A stretch of DNA of 26,978 nt, taken from assembly GCA_023423995.1 (NCBI GenBank), contig JAFAEL010000003.1, positions 1 to 26,978 on the forward strand, read 5' to 3'. Every line of letters begins with the position of its first letter. The stretch's first letter is position 1. The stretch is from Pseudomonadota bacterium (GTDB lineage Bacteria > Pseudomonadota > Alphaproteobacteria > Rhizobiales > Beijerinckiaceae). Below the pieces are notes generated by a model, which saw only the letters and a program-made list of their open reading frames with translations, was not told the DNA's origin and made no database searches. Positions 17,655 through 24,260 of this stretch are shown one piece after another. Both the position numbers and the translations under genes were made by a program.

Positions 17655-17959
17655 TGAGCGAGAAGTCCCTGAAAGACGCAATCGCCGCGGTGTTGGCGGA
17701 CGACAGGCCTGCCGCCGAGTTGGATGGCGTCGTCTCCGAGGCTTTCCCGGAGTTCGGCGTCTTCCGCGAGGAGGGGGACCTCGTCATCGTGGCGGGCGAG
17801 ACGCGGAGACTTCTGGTTCGCCGCCTCGGCCCGAATCTTTTCAGGGTTTCCGAGAACGCCGCCGCAAGCGGCTCAACCAATCTGCTTGATGCCGGCGGAG
17901 GCTACGAACGCGATCTCGACGGGCTCGTCGAAGAGATCGAAGCCTTCGCGGCGATCTGA
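17654..17959 (+). CDS. Unrecognised small protein between sufB and sufC (101 aa)
   Basis: No family recognised. It is acidic, begins [17 protein letters not shown], has a predicted helical start and end (DLDGLVEEIEAFAAI) and a central beta-rich part (DLVIVAGETRRLLVRRLG). No Cys, no membrane segment, no signal peptide. The ATG at 17654 follows AGGAG by six bases and shares one base with the preceding stop (TGATG). A TTG one codon up is the alternative. The gap to sufC is 18 bases. Tight packing and good ribosome-binding sites support a real gene cotranscribed with suf. The role is unknown; a small accessory factor for SufBC2D is the simplest guess. Confidence 0.72.
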   Translation: MSEKSLKDAIAAVLADDRPAAELDGVVSEAFPEFGVFREEGDLVIVAGETRRLLVRRLGPNLFRVSENAAASGSTNLLDAGGGYERDLDGLVEEIEAFAAI

Positions 17960-17977
17960 CACGAAGAAAGAAAGATC

Positions 17978-18730
17978 ATGCTCGAGATCCGCAACCTGGT
18001 CGTCCAGATCGAGGACAACCGCATCCTCAACGGCCTGAACCTCACCGTGAACGACGGCGAGGTCGCGGCCATCATGGGGCCGAACGGCTCCGGCAAGTCG
18101 ACCCTCTCCTACGTCATCGCCGGCAAGGAGGATTATGAGGTCCTCGACGGCGAGATCGTCCTGGACGGGCAGAACCTGCTCGAGATGGAGCCCGACCAGC
18201 GCGCCGCGGCCGGCGTGTTCCTGGCCTTCCAGTATCCGCTCGAGATCCCGGGCGTCGGCACGATGACCTTCCTGAAGGCCGCGCTGAACGCGCAGCGCAA
18301 GGCGCGGGGCGAGGACGAGCTCAGCACGCCGGAACTGATCAAGCGGGTCAATGCCGCCGGCCAGAAGCTCGAGATCAACAAGGACTTCCTGAAGCGCGCG
18401 CTGAATGTCGGGTTCTCCGGCGGCGAGAAGAAGCGCATGGAAATCCTGCAGATGGCCCTCCTGGAGCCGAAGTTCTGCATCCTCGACGAGACCGATTCCG
18501 GCCTCGACATCGACGCGCTGCGCATCGTGTCCGAGGGCGTGAATGCGCTCCGCGCGAAGGACCGCTCGTTCCTCGTCATCACGCACTACCAGCGCCTGCT
18601 CAATCACATCGTGCCGGACACGGTGCACGTGATGTCGAATGGCCGCATCGTCCGTTCGGGCGGCAAGGAGCTGGCGCTCGAGCTCGAGGCGAACGGCTAC
18701 GCCGATTACCGGCAGGCTGAGGCTGCGTAA
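17978..18730 (+). CDS. sufC: Fe-S assembly ATPase SufC (250 aa)
   Basis: ABC-type ATPase of the SufBC2D complex. ATP binding drives the conformational change in SufB-SufD needed for cluster assembly. Walker [10 protein letters not shown] is at 34-42, the Q-loop [12 protein letters not shown] near 81-92, signature FSGGEKKR at 146-153, Walker B with catalytic glutamate [11 protein letters not shown] at 167-177 and the switch His in VITHYQRLL near 200-207. The length is the family norm. It is soluble, with no membrane segment, as expected. It starts at the ATG 17978, 18 bases after the 101-aa gene, and ends two bases before sufD. Confidence 0.98.
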   Translation: MLEIRNLVVQIEDNRILNGLNLTVNDGEVAAIMGPNGSGKSTLSYVIAGKEDYEVLDGEIVLDGQNLLEMEPDQRAAAGVFLAFQYPLEIPGVGTMTFLKAALNAQRKARGEDELSTPELIKRVNAAGQKLEINKDFLKRALNVGFSGGEKKRMEILQMALLEPKFCILDETDSGLDIDALRIVSEGVNALRAKDRSFLVITHYQRLLNHIVPDTVHVMSNGRIVRSGGKELALELEANGYADYRQAEAA

Positions 18731-18732
18731 CG

Positions 18733-20052
18733 ATGGCCGACATCACTGTCATGAAGACGCCGGCCGAGACCGGCATCGCCCAGCTTTTCGATAGGCTGAA
18801 GGGCTCCCTGCCCGGCGACCTGTCCGTGCGCGAAAGCGCGATGGCCGGCTTCGCCGAGCGCGGCCTGCCGCATCGGCGTGTCGAGGAGTTCAAGTACACC
18901 GACCTGCGGGCGCTGCTGCGCGAGGCAGCGCCGCTGGCCGAGAAGCCCGCCTCGACCGACCTCGCAGTCGCGTTCAACCACGCCAAGGCCTTCACGGGGC
19001 TTTCTGCGGCGCGGCTGACGATCGTGAACGGCCACGTCGCGACGGAGCTGTCCGAGGCGGCGGCCTTTCCGGCCGGGGTCGAGGTCGTGCCGATGAACGA
19101 GGCCCTCGCGAGCGCACACACGATGCTGGGTTCGCTCGGCGCGGTCGCTGCGGCACGCGAGAACCCGGTCTACGAACTCAACACCGCCTTCATGGCGGAT
19201 GGGGCGGTGATCCGGATCCCGGCGGGCACGAATGTCGAGCAGCCGCTGCATCTTCGCTTCGTCAATTCCGGCTCGACCGCCTTTGCGACGGCGACCCGCG
19301 TGCTCGTCGTGGTGGAGGAGGGCGCCTCTCTCACGCTGCTGGAATCCCACGAGGGGCCGGACGGGCTCGCCTACCAGCCGAACGACGTGATCGAGTTCGT
19401 CGTCGGTGATCGCGCGCAGGTCCGTCACATCCGCCTGAACGACGAGGGCAAGGACGCGCTGGCGCTCTCGACCCTGACGGCCAGGCTCGGCGCCGAGGTG
19501 TCGTTCAACACGATCAATGTCGTGTCCGGCGCGCATGTCTCACGCCACCAGGTCTTCCTGACCTTCGAGGGCGAGAACTCGACCGCGCGGATCGACGGTG
19601 CCGGCCTGCTCAAGGGGAAGCAGCATTCGGACGCCACGCTGCTCGTCGATCACGCCGTGCCGCATTGCACGAGCCGCGAGCTCTACAAGACGGTGCTCGA
19701 CGACGACGCCACCGGCGTCTTCCAGGGCAAGATCATCGTCCGCCAGCATGCGCAGAAGACCGATGGCGCCATGAAGTCGGACACGCTCCTCCTGTCGGAC
19801 GGGGCGAGCATGAACAACAAGCCCGAGCTTGAGATCTTCGCCGATGACGTCGTCTGCGGCCATGGGGCGACCTGCGGGGCGCTGGACGAGGACCTGCTGT
19901 TCTACCTGCGCAGCCGGGGCCTGCCGGAGGCCGAGGCGCAGAGCCTGCTGCTCCAGGCCTTCATCGGCCAGGCGATCGAGACCGTCGAGAACGAGGCCGT
20001 TCACGACGCGCTGGTCGAGGTCGTCGAAGCCTGGCTGCAGGCGAGACACTGA
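18733..20052 (+). CDS. sufD: Fe-S assembly protein SufD (439 aa)
   Basis: SufB paralogue and scaffold partner in SufBC2D, implicated in iron acquisition for the nascent cluster. The N-terminal helical part has LPHRRVEEFKYTDLRALL, typical of SufD. The beta-helix core follows, and the C-terminal block has CGHGATCGALDEDLLFYLRSRGL, whose His lies at the conserved position near the SufB-SufD interface. The length is typical. It starts two bases after sufC. It is followed by a 104-bp spacer with a palindromic repeat before sufS. Confidence 0.96.
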   Translation: MADITVMKTPAETGIAQLFDRLKGSLPGDLSVRESAMAGFAERGLPHRRVEEFKYTDLRALLREAAPLAEKPASTDLAVAFNHAKAFTGLSAARLTIVNGHVATELSEAAAFPAGVEVVPMNEALASAHTMLGSLGAVAAARENPVYELNTAFMADGAVIRIPAGTNVEQPLHLRFVNSGSTAFATATRVLVVVEEGASLTLLESHEGPDGLAYQPNDVIEFVVGDRAQVRHIRLNDEGKDALALSTLTARLGAEVSFNTINVVSGAHVSRHQVFLTFEGENSTARIDGAGLLKGKQHSDATLLVDHAVPHCTSRELYKTVLDDDATGVFQGKIIVRQHAQKTDGAMKSDTLLLSDGASMNNKPELEIFADDVVCGHGATCGALDEDLLFYLRSRGLPEAEAQSLLLQAFIGQAIETVENEAVHDALVEVVEAWLQARH

Positions 20053-20065
20053 CGCAGGGCTCCGG

Positions 20066-20154
20066 TGTCATGGCCGGGCTTGGCCCGGCCATCCCGATCG
20101 GAGACGTTCGAGGCACATCTAATCGGGGTGGCGGGGGAAAGCCCGGCCATGACA
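20066..20154. repeat. Palindromic repeat between sufD and sufS
   Basis: A perfect 16-bp inverted repeat: TGTCATGGCCGGGCTT (20066-20081) and AAGCCCGGCCATGACA (20139-20154), 57 bases apart. The left arm also forms a tight local hairpin with the adjacent bases, TGGCCGGGC-TTG-GCCCGGCCA (20071-20091). The right arm ends two bases before the sufS ATG. It resembles the dispersed palindromes common in Rhizobiales genomes. Alternative foldings could hide or expose the sufS start. Confidence 0.8.
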
Positions 20155-20156
20155 GC

Positions 20157-21395
20157 ATGAACGCACCCTTTCCGCCGCCCTATGACGTCGAGGCCCTCCG
20201 GGCCGAGTTCCCGATCCTCGGGCAGAAGGTCTACGGCAAGCCGCTGGTCTATCTCGACAGCGCGGCCTCGGCGCAGAAGCCGCGTGAGGTGCTCGACGCG
20301 ATGGTCTCCACCATGGAGACCGGCTACGCCAACGTGCATCGCGGCCTCCACTACATGGCGAATGCCGCGACCGATGCGTTCGAGGCCGCGCGGGAGAGCG
20401 CGCGCGCCTTCCTGAATGCCGCCTCGACGGACGAGATCGTCTTCACCAAGTCGGCGACGGAGGCCTACAACCTCGTCGCCAACACGATGGGCCAGTCGAT
20501 GATCGGGGAGGGGGACGAGATCATCCTCTCCATCATGGAGCACCATTCGAACATCGTGCCCTGGCATTTCCTGCGCGAGCGCAAGGGCGCCGTCCTGCAA
20601 TGGGCTCCCGTCGACGACGAAGGCAACTTCCTCATCGAGGAATTCGAGAAGCTCTTCTCGCCGAGGACGAAGCTCGTCGCCATCACGCATATGTCGAACG
20701 TGCTCGGCACCGTGACGCCGATCGCCGAGATCATCCGCATCGCGCATGCCCATGGCGTGCCCGTGCTGGTGGATGGGGCGCAGGGCGCGGTCCATCTCGA
20801 CGTCGACGTGCGCGAGCTCGATGCGGATTTCTACGTCTTCACCGGCCACAAGGTGTATGGGCCGACCGGCATCGGCGTGCTCTACGGCAAGCGCGAGTGG
20901 CTGGAGCGCCTGCCGCCGTACCAGGGCGGCGGCGAGATGATCAAAACCGTCGCCTGCGGCGAGGTCACCTATGGCGACCCGCCGCACCGGTTCGAGGCGG
21001 GCACGCCCGCCATCGTGGAGGCGGTGGGGCTCGGCGCCGCGCTCCGCTTCATGCAGCGCGTCGGCCGGCCGAACATCCGGGCGCACGAGGAGCGGCTTTC
21101 CGCCTATGCGCATGAGCGGCTCGGCGCCATGAACTCCATCCGCATCATCGGCAAGGCGAAGGGCAAGGGGCCGATCCTCTCATTCGAGATGCAGGGCGCA
21201 CATGCGCATGACGTCGCGACCGTGATCGATCGCCAGGGCGTCGCCGTGCGGGCCGGGACGCATTGCGCCATGCCGCTCCTCGACCGGTTCGGCGCGACCT
21301 CGACCTGCCGCGCCTCCTTCGGCCTCTACAACACGCTGGAAGAGGTCGATAAACTTGCCGAGGCGTTGCAGAAGGCCGAGGCGCTGTTCAGCTGA
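20157..21395 (+). CDS. sufS: Cysteine desulfurase SufS (412 aa)
   Basis: Group II PLP desulfurase feeding persulfide sulfur to SufB, normally through SufE (not found in this window). YLDSAASAQKP is at 32-42, His129/His130 in MEHHSN, Asp206 in VDGAQG, PLP Lys232 in FTGHKVYGPTG and active Cys370 in RAGTHCAMPLL on a short loop, as in SufS. The C-terminus has TCRASFGLYNT. The ATG at 20157 gives the usual N-terminus (MNAPFPPPYDVEALRAEFPIL). The frame is open to an ATG at 20070, but those 29 residues are translated repeat DNA. The only purine-rich stretch upstream (GGGGGAAAG, 20133-20141) lies partly in the repeat arm. Translation may therefore depend on RNA folding. Confidence 0.96.
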   Translation: MNAPFPPPYDVEALRAEFPILGQKVYGKPLVYLDSAASAQKPREVLDAMVSTMETGYANVHRGLHYMANAATDAFEAARESARAFLNAASTDEIVFTKSATEAYNLVANTMGQSMIGEGDEIILSIMEHHSNIVPWHFLRERKGAVLQWAPVDDEGNFLIEEFEKLFSPRTKLVAITHMSNVLGTVTPIAEIIRIAHAHGVPVLVDGAQGAVHLDVDVRELDADFYVFTGHKVYGPTGIGVLYGKREWLERLPPYQGGGEMIKTVACGEVTYGDPPHRFEAGTPAIVEAVGLGAALRFMQRVGRPNIRAHEERLSAYAHERLGAMNSIRIIGKAKGKGPILSFEMQGAHAHDVATVIDRQGVAVRAGTHCAMPLLDRFGATSTCRASFGLYNTLEEVDKLAEALQKAEALFS

Positions 21396-21411
21396 GTGGT
21401 GTTTTGCCGGC

Positions 21412-21430
21412 GGCGGACCTATCTTCCGCC
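21412..21430 (+). other. Small hairpin in the sufS-sufT spacer
   Basis: GGCGGA (21412-21417) and TCCGCC (21425-21430) with a 7-base loop lie in the 71-bp sufS-sufT gap. There is no U-run, so transcription probably continues. This is a minor structural observation. Confidence 0.25.
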
Positions 21431-21466
21431 CCGACCTGCCAGGCACCCGACCGTTTTGGTGACGAT

Positions 21467-21853
21467 ATGAGCGACGGTATCCCGATCGAGGCTGCGGCCC
21501 CGAACGCGCCCGCGGTGGCGCAGCCTTCCGCCCTTCCGGCCGAGGAGATCGACCGGATGACGGACGAGATCGTGGCGGCGCTCAAGACCGTCTACGATCC
21601 CGAGATTCCGGCCGACATCTACGAACTCGGGCTGATCTATCGCGTGGATATCGCGGATGATCGCGCGGTCACGATCGACATGACGCTCACCGCCCCGGGC
21701 TGCCCGGTGGCCGGGGAGATGCCGCTCTGGGTGGAGAATGCCGTCTCGGCCGTGCAGGGCGTGCGCGACGTGAAGGTCAACATGGTCTTCGACCCGCCAT
21801 GGGATCAGAGCCGGATGTCCGACGAGGCTCGCATCGCCCTCGACATGTGGTGA
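21467..21853 (+). CDS. sufT: Fe-S maturation protein SufT (DUF59/MIP18, 128 aa)
   Basis: DUF59-domain protein with a role in maturing Fe-S proteins, often the last or next-to-last suf gene. The canonical pattern is present: TVYDPEIPADIYELGLIYRVDI, then DMTLTAPGCPVAGEMP with the conserved Cys, and VKVNMVFDPPWDQSRMSDEAR. A variable Ala/Pro-rich leader of about 25 residues precedes the domain. I chose the ATG at 21467 (GGTGA upstream) over a TTG at 21404. Its stop overlaps the next start (TGATG), so the following VOC gene is translationally coupled. Confidence 0.92.
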   Translation: MSDGIPIEAAAPNAPAVAQPSALPAEEIDRMTDEIVAALKTVYDPEIPADIYELGLIYRVDIADDRAVTIDMTLTAPGCPVAGEMPLWVENAVSAVQGVRDVKVNMVFDPPWDQSRMSDEARIALDMW

Positions 21854-22290
21854 TGCCGGCCGAAGGGGAGGGAGGTCGCCCCGCCATCTCGGGCGTGCTC
21901 GAGACGGCGCTCTATGTCGACGACCTGCCCCGCGCGGCCTCGTTCTACGAGGACATTCTTGGCCTGAAGCGCATCTTCGTGGATGACCGCCTCGCGGCTT
22001 TCGAGGCGGGACCCGCGAGCGTGCTGCTGCTGTTCAGGCGCGGCTCCACGCTCGATGCGGTGACGATGCCGGGCGGCATCATTCCTCCCCATGACGGGCA
22101 GGGCCCGCTCCATATCGCGCTCGCGATCCCGGCCGAAGCGCTCGCGCAATGGGAGGAGCGCCTCTCCGAGCGCGGCGTCGCCCTCGAGAGCCGCGCAAGC
22201 TGGCCGAAGGGCGGCACGAGCCTCTACTTCCGCGATCCTGACAACCACCTCGTCGAACTCGCCACACCGGGCCTCTGGCCGAACTACTGA
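21853..22290 (+). CDS. VOC/glyoxalase-fold metalloprotein (145 aa)
   Basis: Vicinal-oxygen-chelate fold protein of the glyoxalase/bleomycin/dioxygenase superfamily; substrate unknown. The two beta-alpha-beta-beta-beta modules are visible: GVLETALYVDDLPRAASFYED (14-34) and a second half with GPLHIALAIP (85-94), ending FRDPDNHLVELATPG. Likely metal ligands are His87 and Glu135, with Glu16 where many relatives have the first His. The ATG at 21853 shares a base with the sufT stop, so it is the last gene of the suf transcript. Rhizobial suf operons often carry sufA at this point; none is seen. Roles in small-molecule detoxification or thiol chemistry are possible but unproven. Confidence 0.85.
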   Translation: MPAEGEGGRPAISGVLETALYVDDLPRAASFYEDILGLKRIFVDDRLAAFEAGPASVLLLFRRGSTLDAVTMPGGIIPPHDGQGPLHIALAIPAEALAQWEERLSERGVALESRASWPKGGTSLYFRDPDNHLVELATPGLWPNY

Positions 22291-22311
22291 CGGCCCGCCT
22301 CCTACGGGCCG
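22291..22311 (+). terminator. Hairpin directly after the VOC gene
   Basis: CGGCCCG (22291-22297), a 7-base loop, CGGGCCG (22305-22311), beginning immediately after the VOC stop codon. A second small palindrome GGAGGT-GA-ACCTCC (22323-22336) follows. No U-run follows the first stem, so termination may need Rho. It is a probable end of the suf operon. Confidence 0.4.
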
Positions 22312-22352
22312 GGCCGGAAACTGGAGGTGAACCTCCCGCCTCGCGGAAATCG

Positions 22353-22415
22353 GGCCGCCCGCTTCTCGTCCCATAAACCTAAGGTTTTTCGCAAAGCAGC
22401 ATGGGACAGGCGGCC
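22353..22415. other. Nested inverted repeats upstream of the tRNA gene
   Basis: The outer arms GGCCGCC (22353-22359) and GGCGGCC (22409-22415) enclose inner arms GTCCCAT (22368-22374) and ATGGGAC (22401-22407). Between them AAACCT-A-AGGTTT is followed by extra T residues (to 22389). The latter could act as an intrinsic terminator; the whole could fold as a bulged stem-loop. The 192-bp gap 22291-22482 otherwise shows no gene. Confidence 0.35.
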
Positions 22416-22482
22416 GGACGCTTGTGAAGGCCGAACGTGCATGGTACGAGCCCGCCTCGACCACAGCGTTCGCGCACGGCCC

Positions 22483-22572
22483 GGAGAGGTGGCAGAGTGG
22501 TTGAATGCACCGCACTCGAAATGCGGCATACCGGCAACGGTATCGGGGGTTCGAATCCCCCCCTCTCCGCCA
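22483..22572 (+). tRNA. tRNA-Ser (anticodon CGA)
   Basis: Class II tRNA with the acceptor stem GGAGAGG/CCTCTCC, discriminator G (22569) and an encoded CCA (22570-22572). The anticodon arm is CCGCA-CTCGAAA-TGCGG, giving anticodon CGA (serine, codon UCG). The long variable arm lies between the anticodon and T arms, and the T arm is GGGGG-TTCGAAT-CCCCC. Its 3' end is the probable integration site of the island that follows. Confidence 0.95.
22550..22572 (+). other. Putative attachment site (tRNA 3' end)
   Basis: The T-arm/acceptor end of tRNA-Ser, next to a P4-type integrase reading away from it 125 bp on, is the normal position of attL. The matching direct repeat is not seen in the remaining window, so the far boundary should lie beyond 26978. 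The exact core length cannot be set from one copy. Confidence 0.45.
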
Positions 22573-22578
22573 GCTACC

Positions 22579-22669
22579 TGTTCGCCGATGTTCGCAGGCG
22601 TCCCGAAAACCCCTAAATCTCAGTAGCTTAGGCCTCAGACAGTGGTTGTCTGTGTTCGCCGCTGTTCGC
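22579..22669. repeat. Two 17-bp direct repeats between tRNA and integrase
   Basis: TGTTCGCCGATGTTCGC (22579-22595) and TGTTCGCCGCTGTTCGC (22653-22669) differ at one base. Each is itself a tandem of TGTTCGC. They flank the presumed att core and could be arm-type integrase or excisionase binding sites. This is inferred from position and repetition. Confidence 0.55.
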
Positions 22670-22696
22670 TACAATCCGCGTCAGGTGCTGGGGTAA

Positions 22697-23926
22697 ATGC
22701 AGGGGTTGGTCGGACACATGGCCCGGGCAGTCAACAAGCTGAACGCTCGCGGGGTCGCGACAATCTCCCAGCCTGGGCGCTATTCCGATGGTGGCGGGCT
22801 CTACCTGCAGGTCGACCCCGGCGGAGCCCGTCGTTGGCTCTTTATCTATCGGAGCGGCGGCAAGCAGCGGGAAATGGGGCTCGGGAGTATCGGGGCGGTC
22901 TCTCTGGCCGACGCTCGCCGGAAGCGGGATGAAGCCCGCAAGCAGGTGGCGGACGGCCTCGACCCGATCGACACGAAGCGCAAGGCGGCCGCGGAGGTCG
23001 CCCCCGTCGTCACCTTCGGAGCCTTCGCCGATCAGCTTGTGCCGGAGCTCGCCAAAGGCTTCCGGAACGAGAAGCACATCGCCCAATGGTCCTCCACCCT
23101 GAAGACCTACGCGGCCCCGCTCCAGAGCAAGCCTATCTCGGAAATCGGGACGGACGAGGTTCTCCAGGTGTTACGGCCGATCTGGACCGAGAAGAGCGAG
23201 ACTGCGTCGCGTCTCCGGGGCCGGATCGAACGGATCCTCGACGCTGCTCGGGCCAAAGGCCTGCGAACGGGCGAGAACCCGGCAAGATGGCGCGGGCATC
23301 TCGATCAACTGCTTGCAAAGAGGCGGCGCCTGACGCGAGGCCACCATGCGGCTCTTCCGTTCGAGCAAATGCCATCGTTTGTGGCTGAGCTGAGGGGGCG
23401 ACAGGCAGTCGCCGCTCTCGCACTGGAATTTCTGATCCTTACGGCTGCTCGCTCAGGTGAGGTCTTAGGTGCGCGATGGATCGAGATCGATCGGCATGCG
23501 CGAGTGTGGACGGTCCCCCCTGAACGCATGAAGGCCGGGAGGCCTCACCGAGTGCCTCTCGTCGAGCGAGCGATAGCCATACTCGACGAGATGGAGGAGG
23601 TGCGACGCGGCGAGCTCATCTTCTCGAGCTTTCGGGCGGACAGGCCGCTTTCGAACATGGCTTTCAGCGCCTTGCTCAAGCGCATGAAGGTAGACGTCAC
23701 GGCGCATGGGTTCCGATCGTCGTTCCGCGACTGGGTGGGTGAGGCAACGGGTTTCCCGCGCGAGGTCGCCGAGGCGGCTCTCGCGCACGCGGTCGGCAAC
23801 GCAGTCGAAAGAGCGTACCGCCGGGGCGACGCGCTAGACAAGCGCCGCGAGCTCATGGCGGCTTGGGCGGATTTCCTTGAGCAGCCAGCAGAGCGGAAGG
23901 TCGCCGAGCTGCGACTGCCTGCCTGA
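22697..23926 (+). CDS. P4-type tyrosine recombinase / island integrase (409 aa)
   Basis: Site-specific recombinase that integrates and excises the island at the tRNA-Ser gene. The N-terminal arm-binding DUF4102-like domain has GRYSDGGGLYLQVDPGGARRW and LGSIGAVSLADARRKRDEAR. A core-binding domain spans roughly 105-205 and the catalytic domain follows. The catalytic residues all appear in order: Arg252 (TAARSGEVLGARW), Lys279 (KAGRPHRVPL), His337 and Arg340 (HGFRSSFRDW), His364 (ALAHAVGN) and Tyr374 (ERAYRRGD), so it looks functional. The start at 22697 has GGGG just upstream; the ATG at 22718 (MARAVNKLN) is equally plausible from family N-termini. It lies 125 bp after the tRNA and reads away from it. 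Confidence 0.93.
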   Translation: MQGLVGHMARAVNKLNARGVATISQPGRYSDGGGLYLQVDPGGARRWLFIYRSGGKQREMGLGSIGAVSLADARRKRDEARKQVADGLDPIDTKRKAAAEVAPVVTFGAFADQLVPELAKGFRNEKHIAQWSSTLKTYAAPLQSKPISEIGTDEVLQVLRPIWTEKSETASRLRGRIERILDAARAKGLRTGENPARWRGHLDQLLAKRRRLTRGHHAALPFEQMPSFVAELRGRQAVAALALEFLILTAARSGEVLGARWIEIDRHARVWTVPPERMKAGRPHRVPLVERAIAILDEMEEVRRGELIFSSFRADRPLSNMAFSALLKRMKVDVTAHGFRSSFRDWVGEATGFPREVAEAALAHAVGNAVERAYRRGDALDKRRELMAAWADFLEQPAERKVAELRLPA

Positions 23927-24260
23927 GCGCGCACGCGCAGACATCCGGGAGGCCAAACGAAGCTTAGGGCCTACCAACGCGCCCGGTCGCGGCCTGGATG
24001 GCTGCGCCGCCGAGATCCCCGGCGATGTCGGTGGCCGCGTCAGCATCCACCGCTTGCGTCGACGATGCGTTTCACGCGGGGAGAGACCCTCGACCGCCTG
24101 TTCGACCGGTTGCGGCCGTGGAGGAGGCGCTGTTCTGAGCCGGTCAGCGCGAGAGTTGCACGCCGGCAACGTGGGGCTTCCGTCTGCCGCCCGGGCACGA
24201 ATGGTCTGGACGACCGCGCATGGAGCTTGCTCTGGAGTTTTTCCGTCGCGAGCCCATTCG
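23927..24260. other. 334-bp gap with no recognised gene
   Basis: Open frames on both strands cross this stretch but give arginine/proline-rich products with no likeness I can name. It probably holds the promoter of the AraC-type gene and perhaps decayed sequence from the island's history. Confidence 0.5.

Noticed and set aside
22291..22311. Confident intrinsic terminator after the VOC gene
   Set aside because: The stem is perfect but no U-tract follows; kept only as a low-confidence terminator.
23877..24260. 128-codon N-terminal extension of the AraC regulator
   Set aside because: It overlaps the integrase end, contains no domain and would make the protein far longer than the family.
23927..24260. 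Transposase or insertion-sequence remnant in the integrase-AraC gap
   Set aside because: Read in several frames on both strands; no DDE-type or other transposase motif and no terminal inverted repeats were found.
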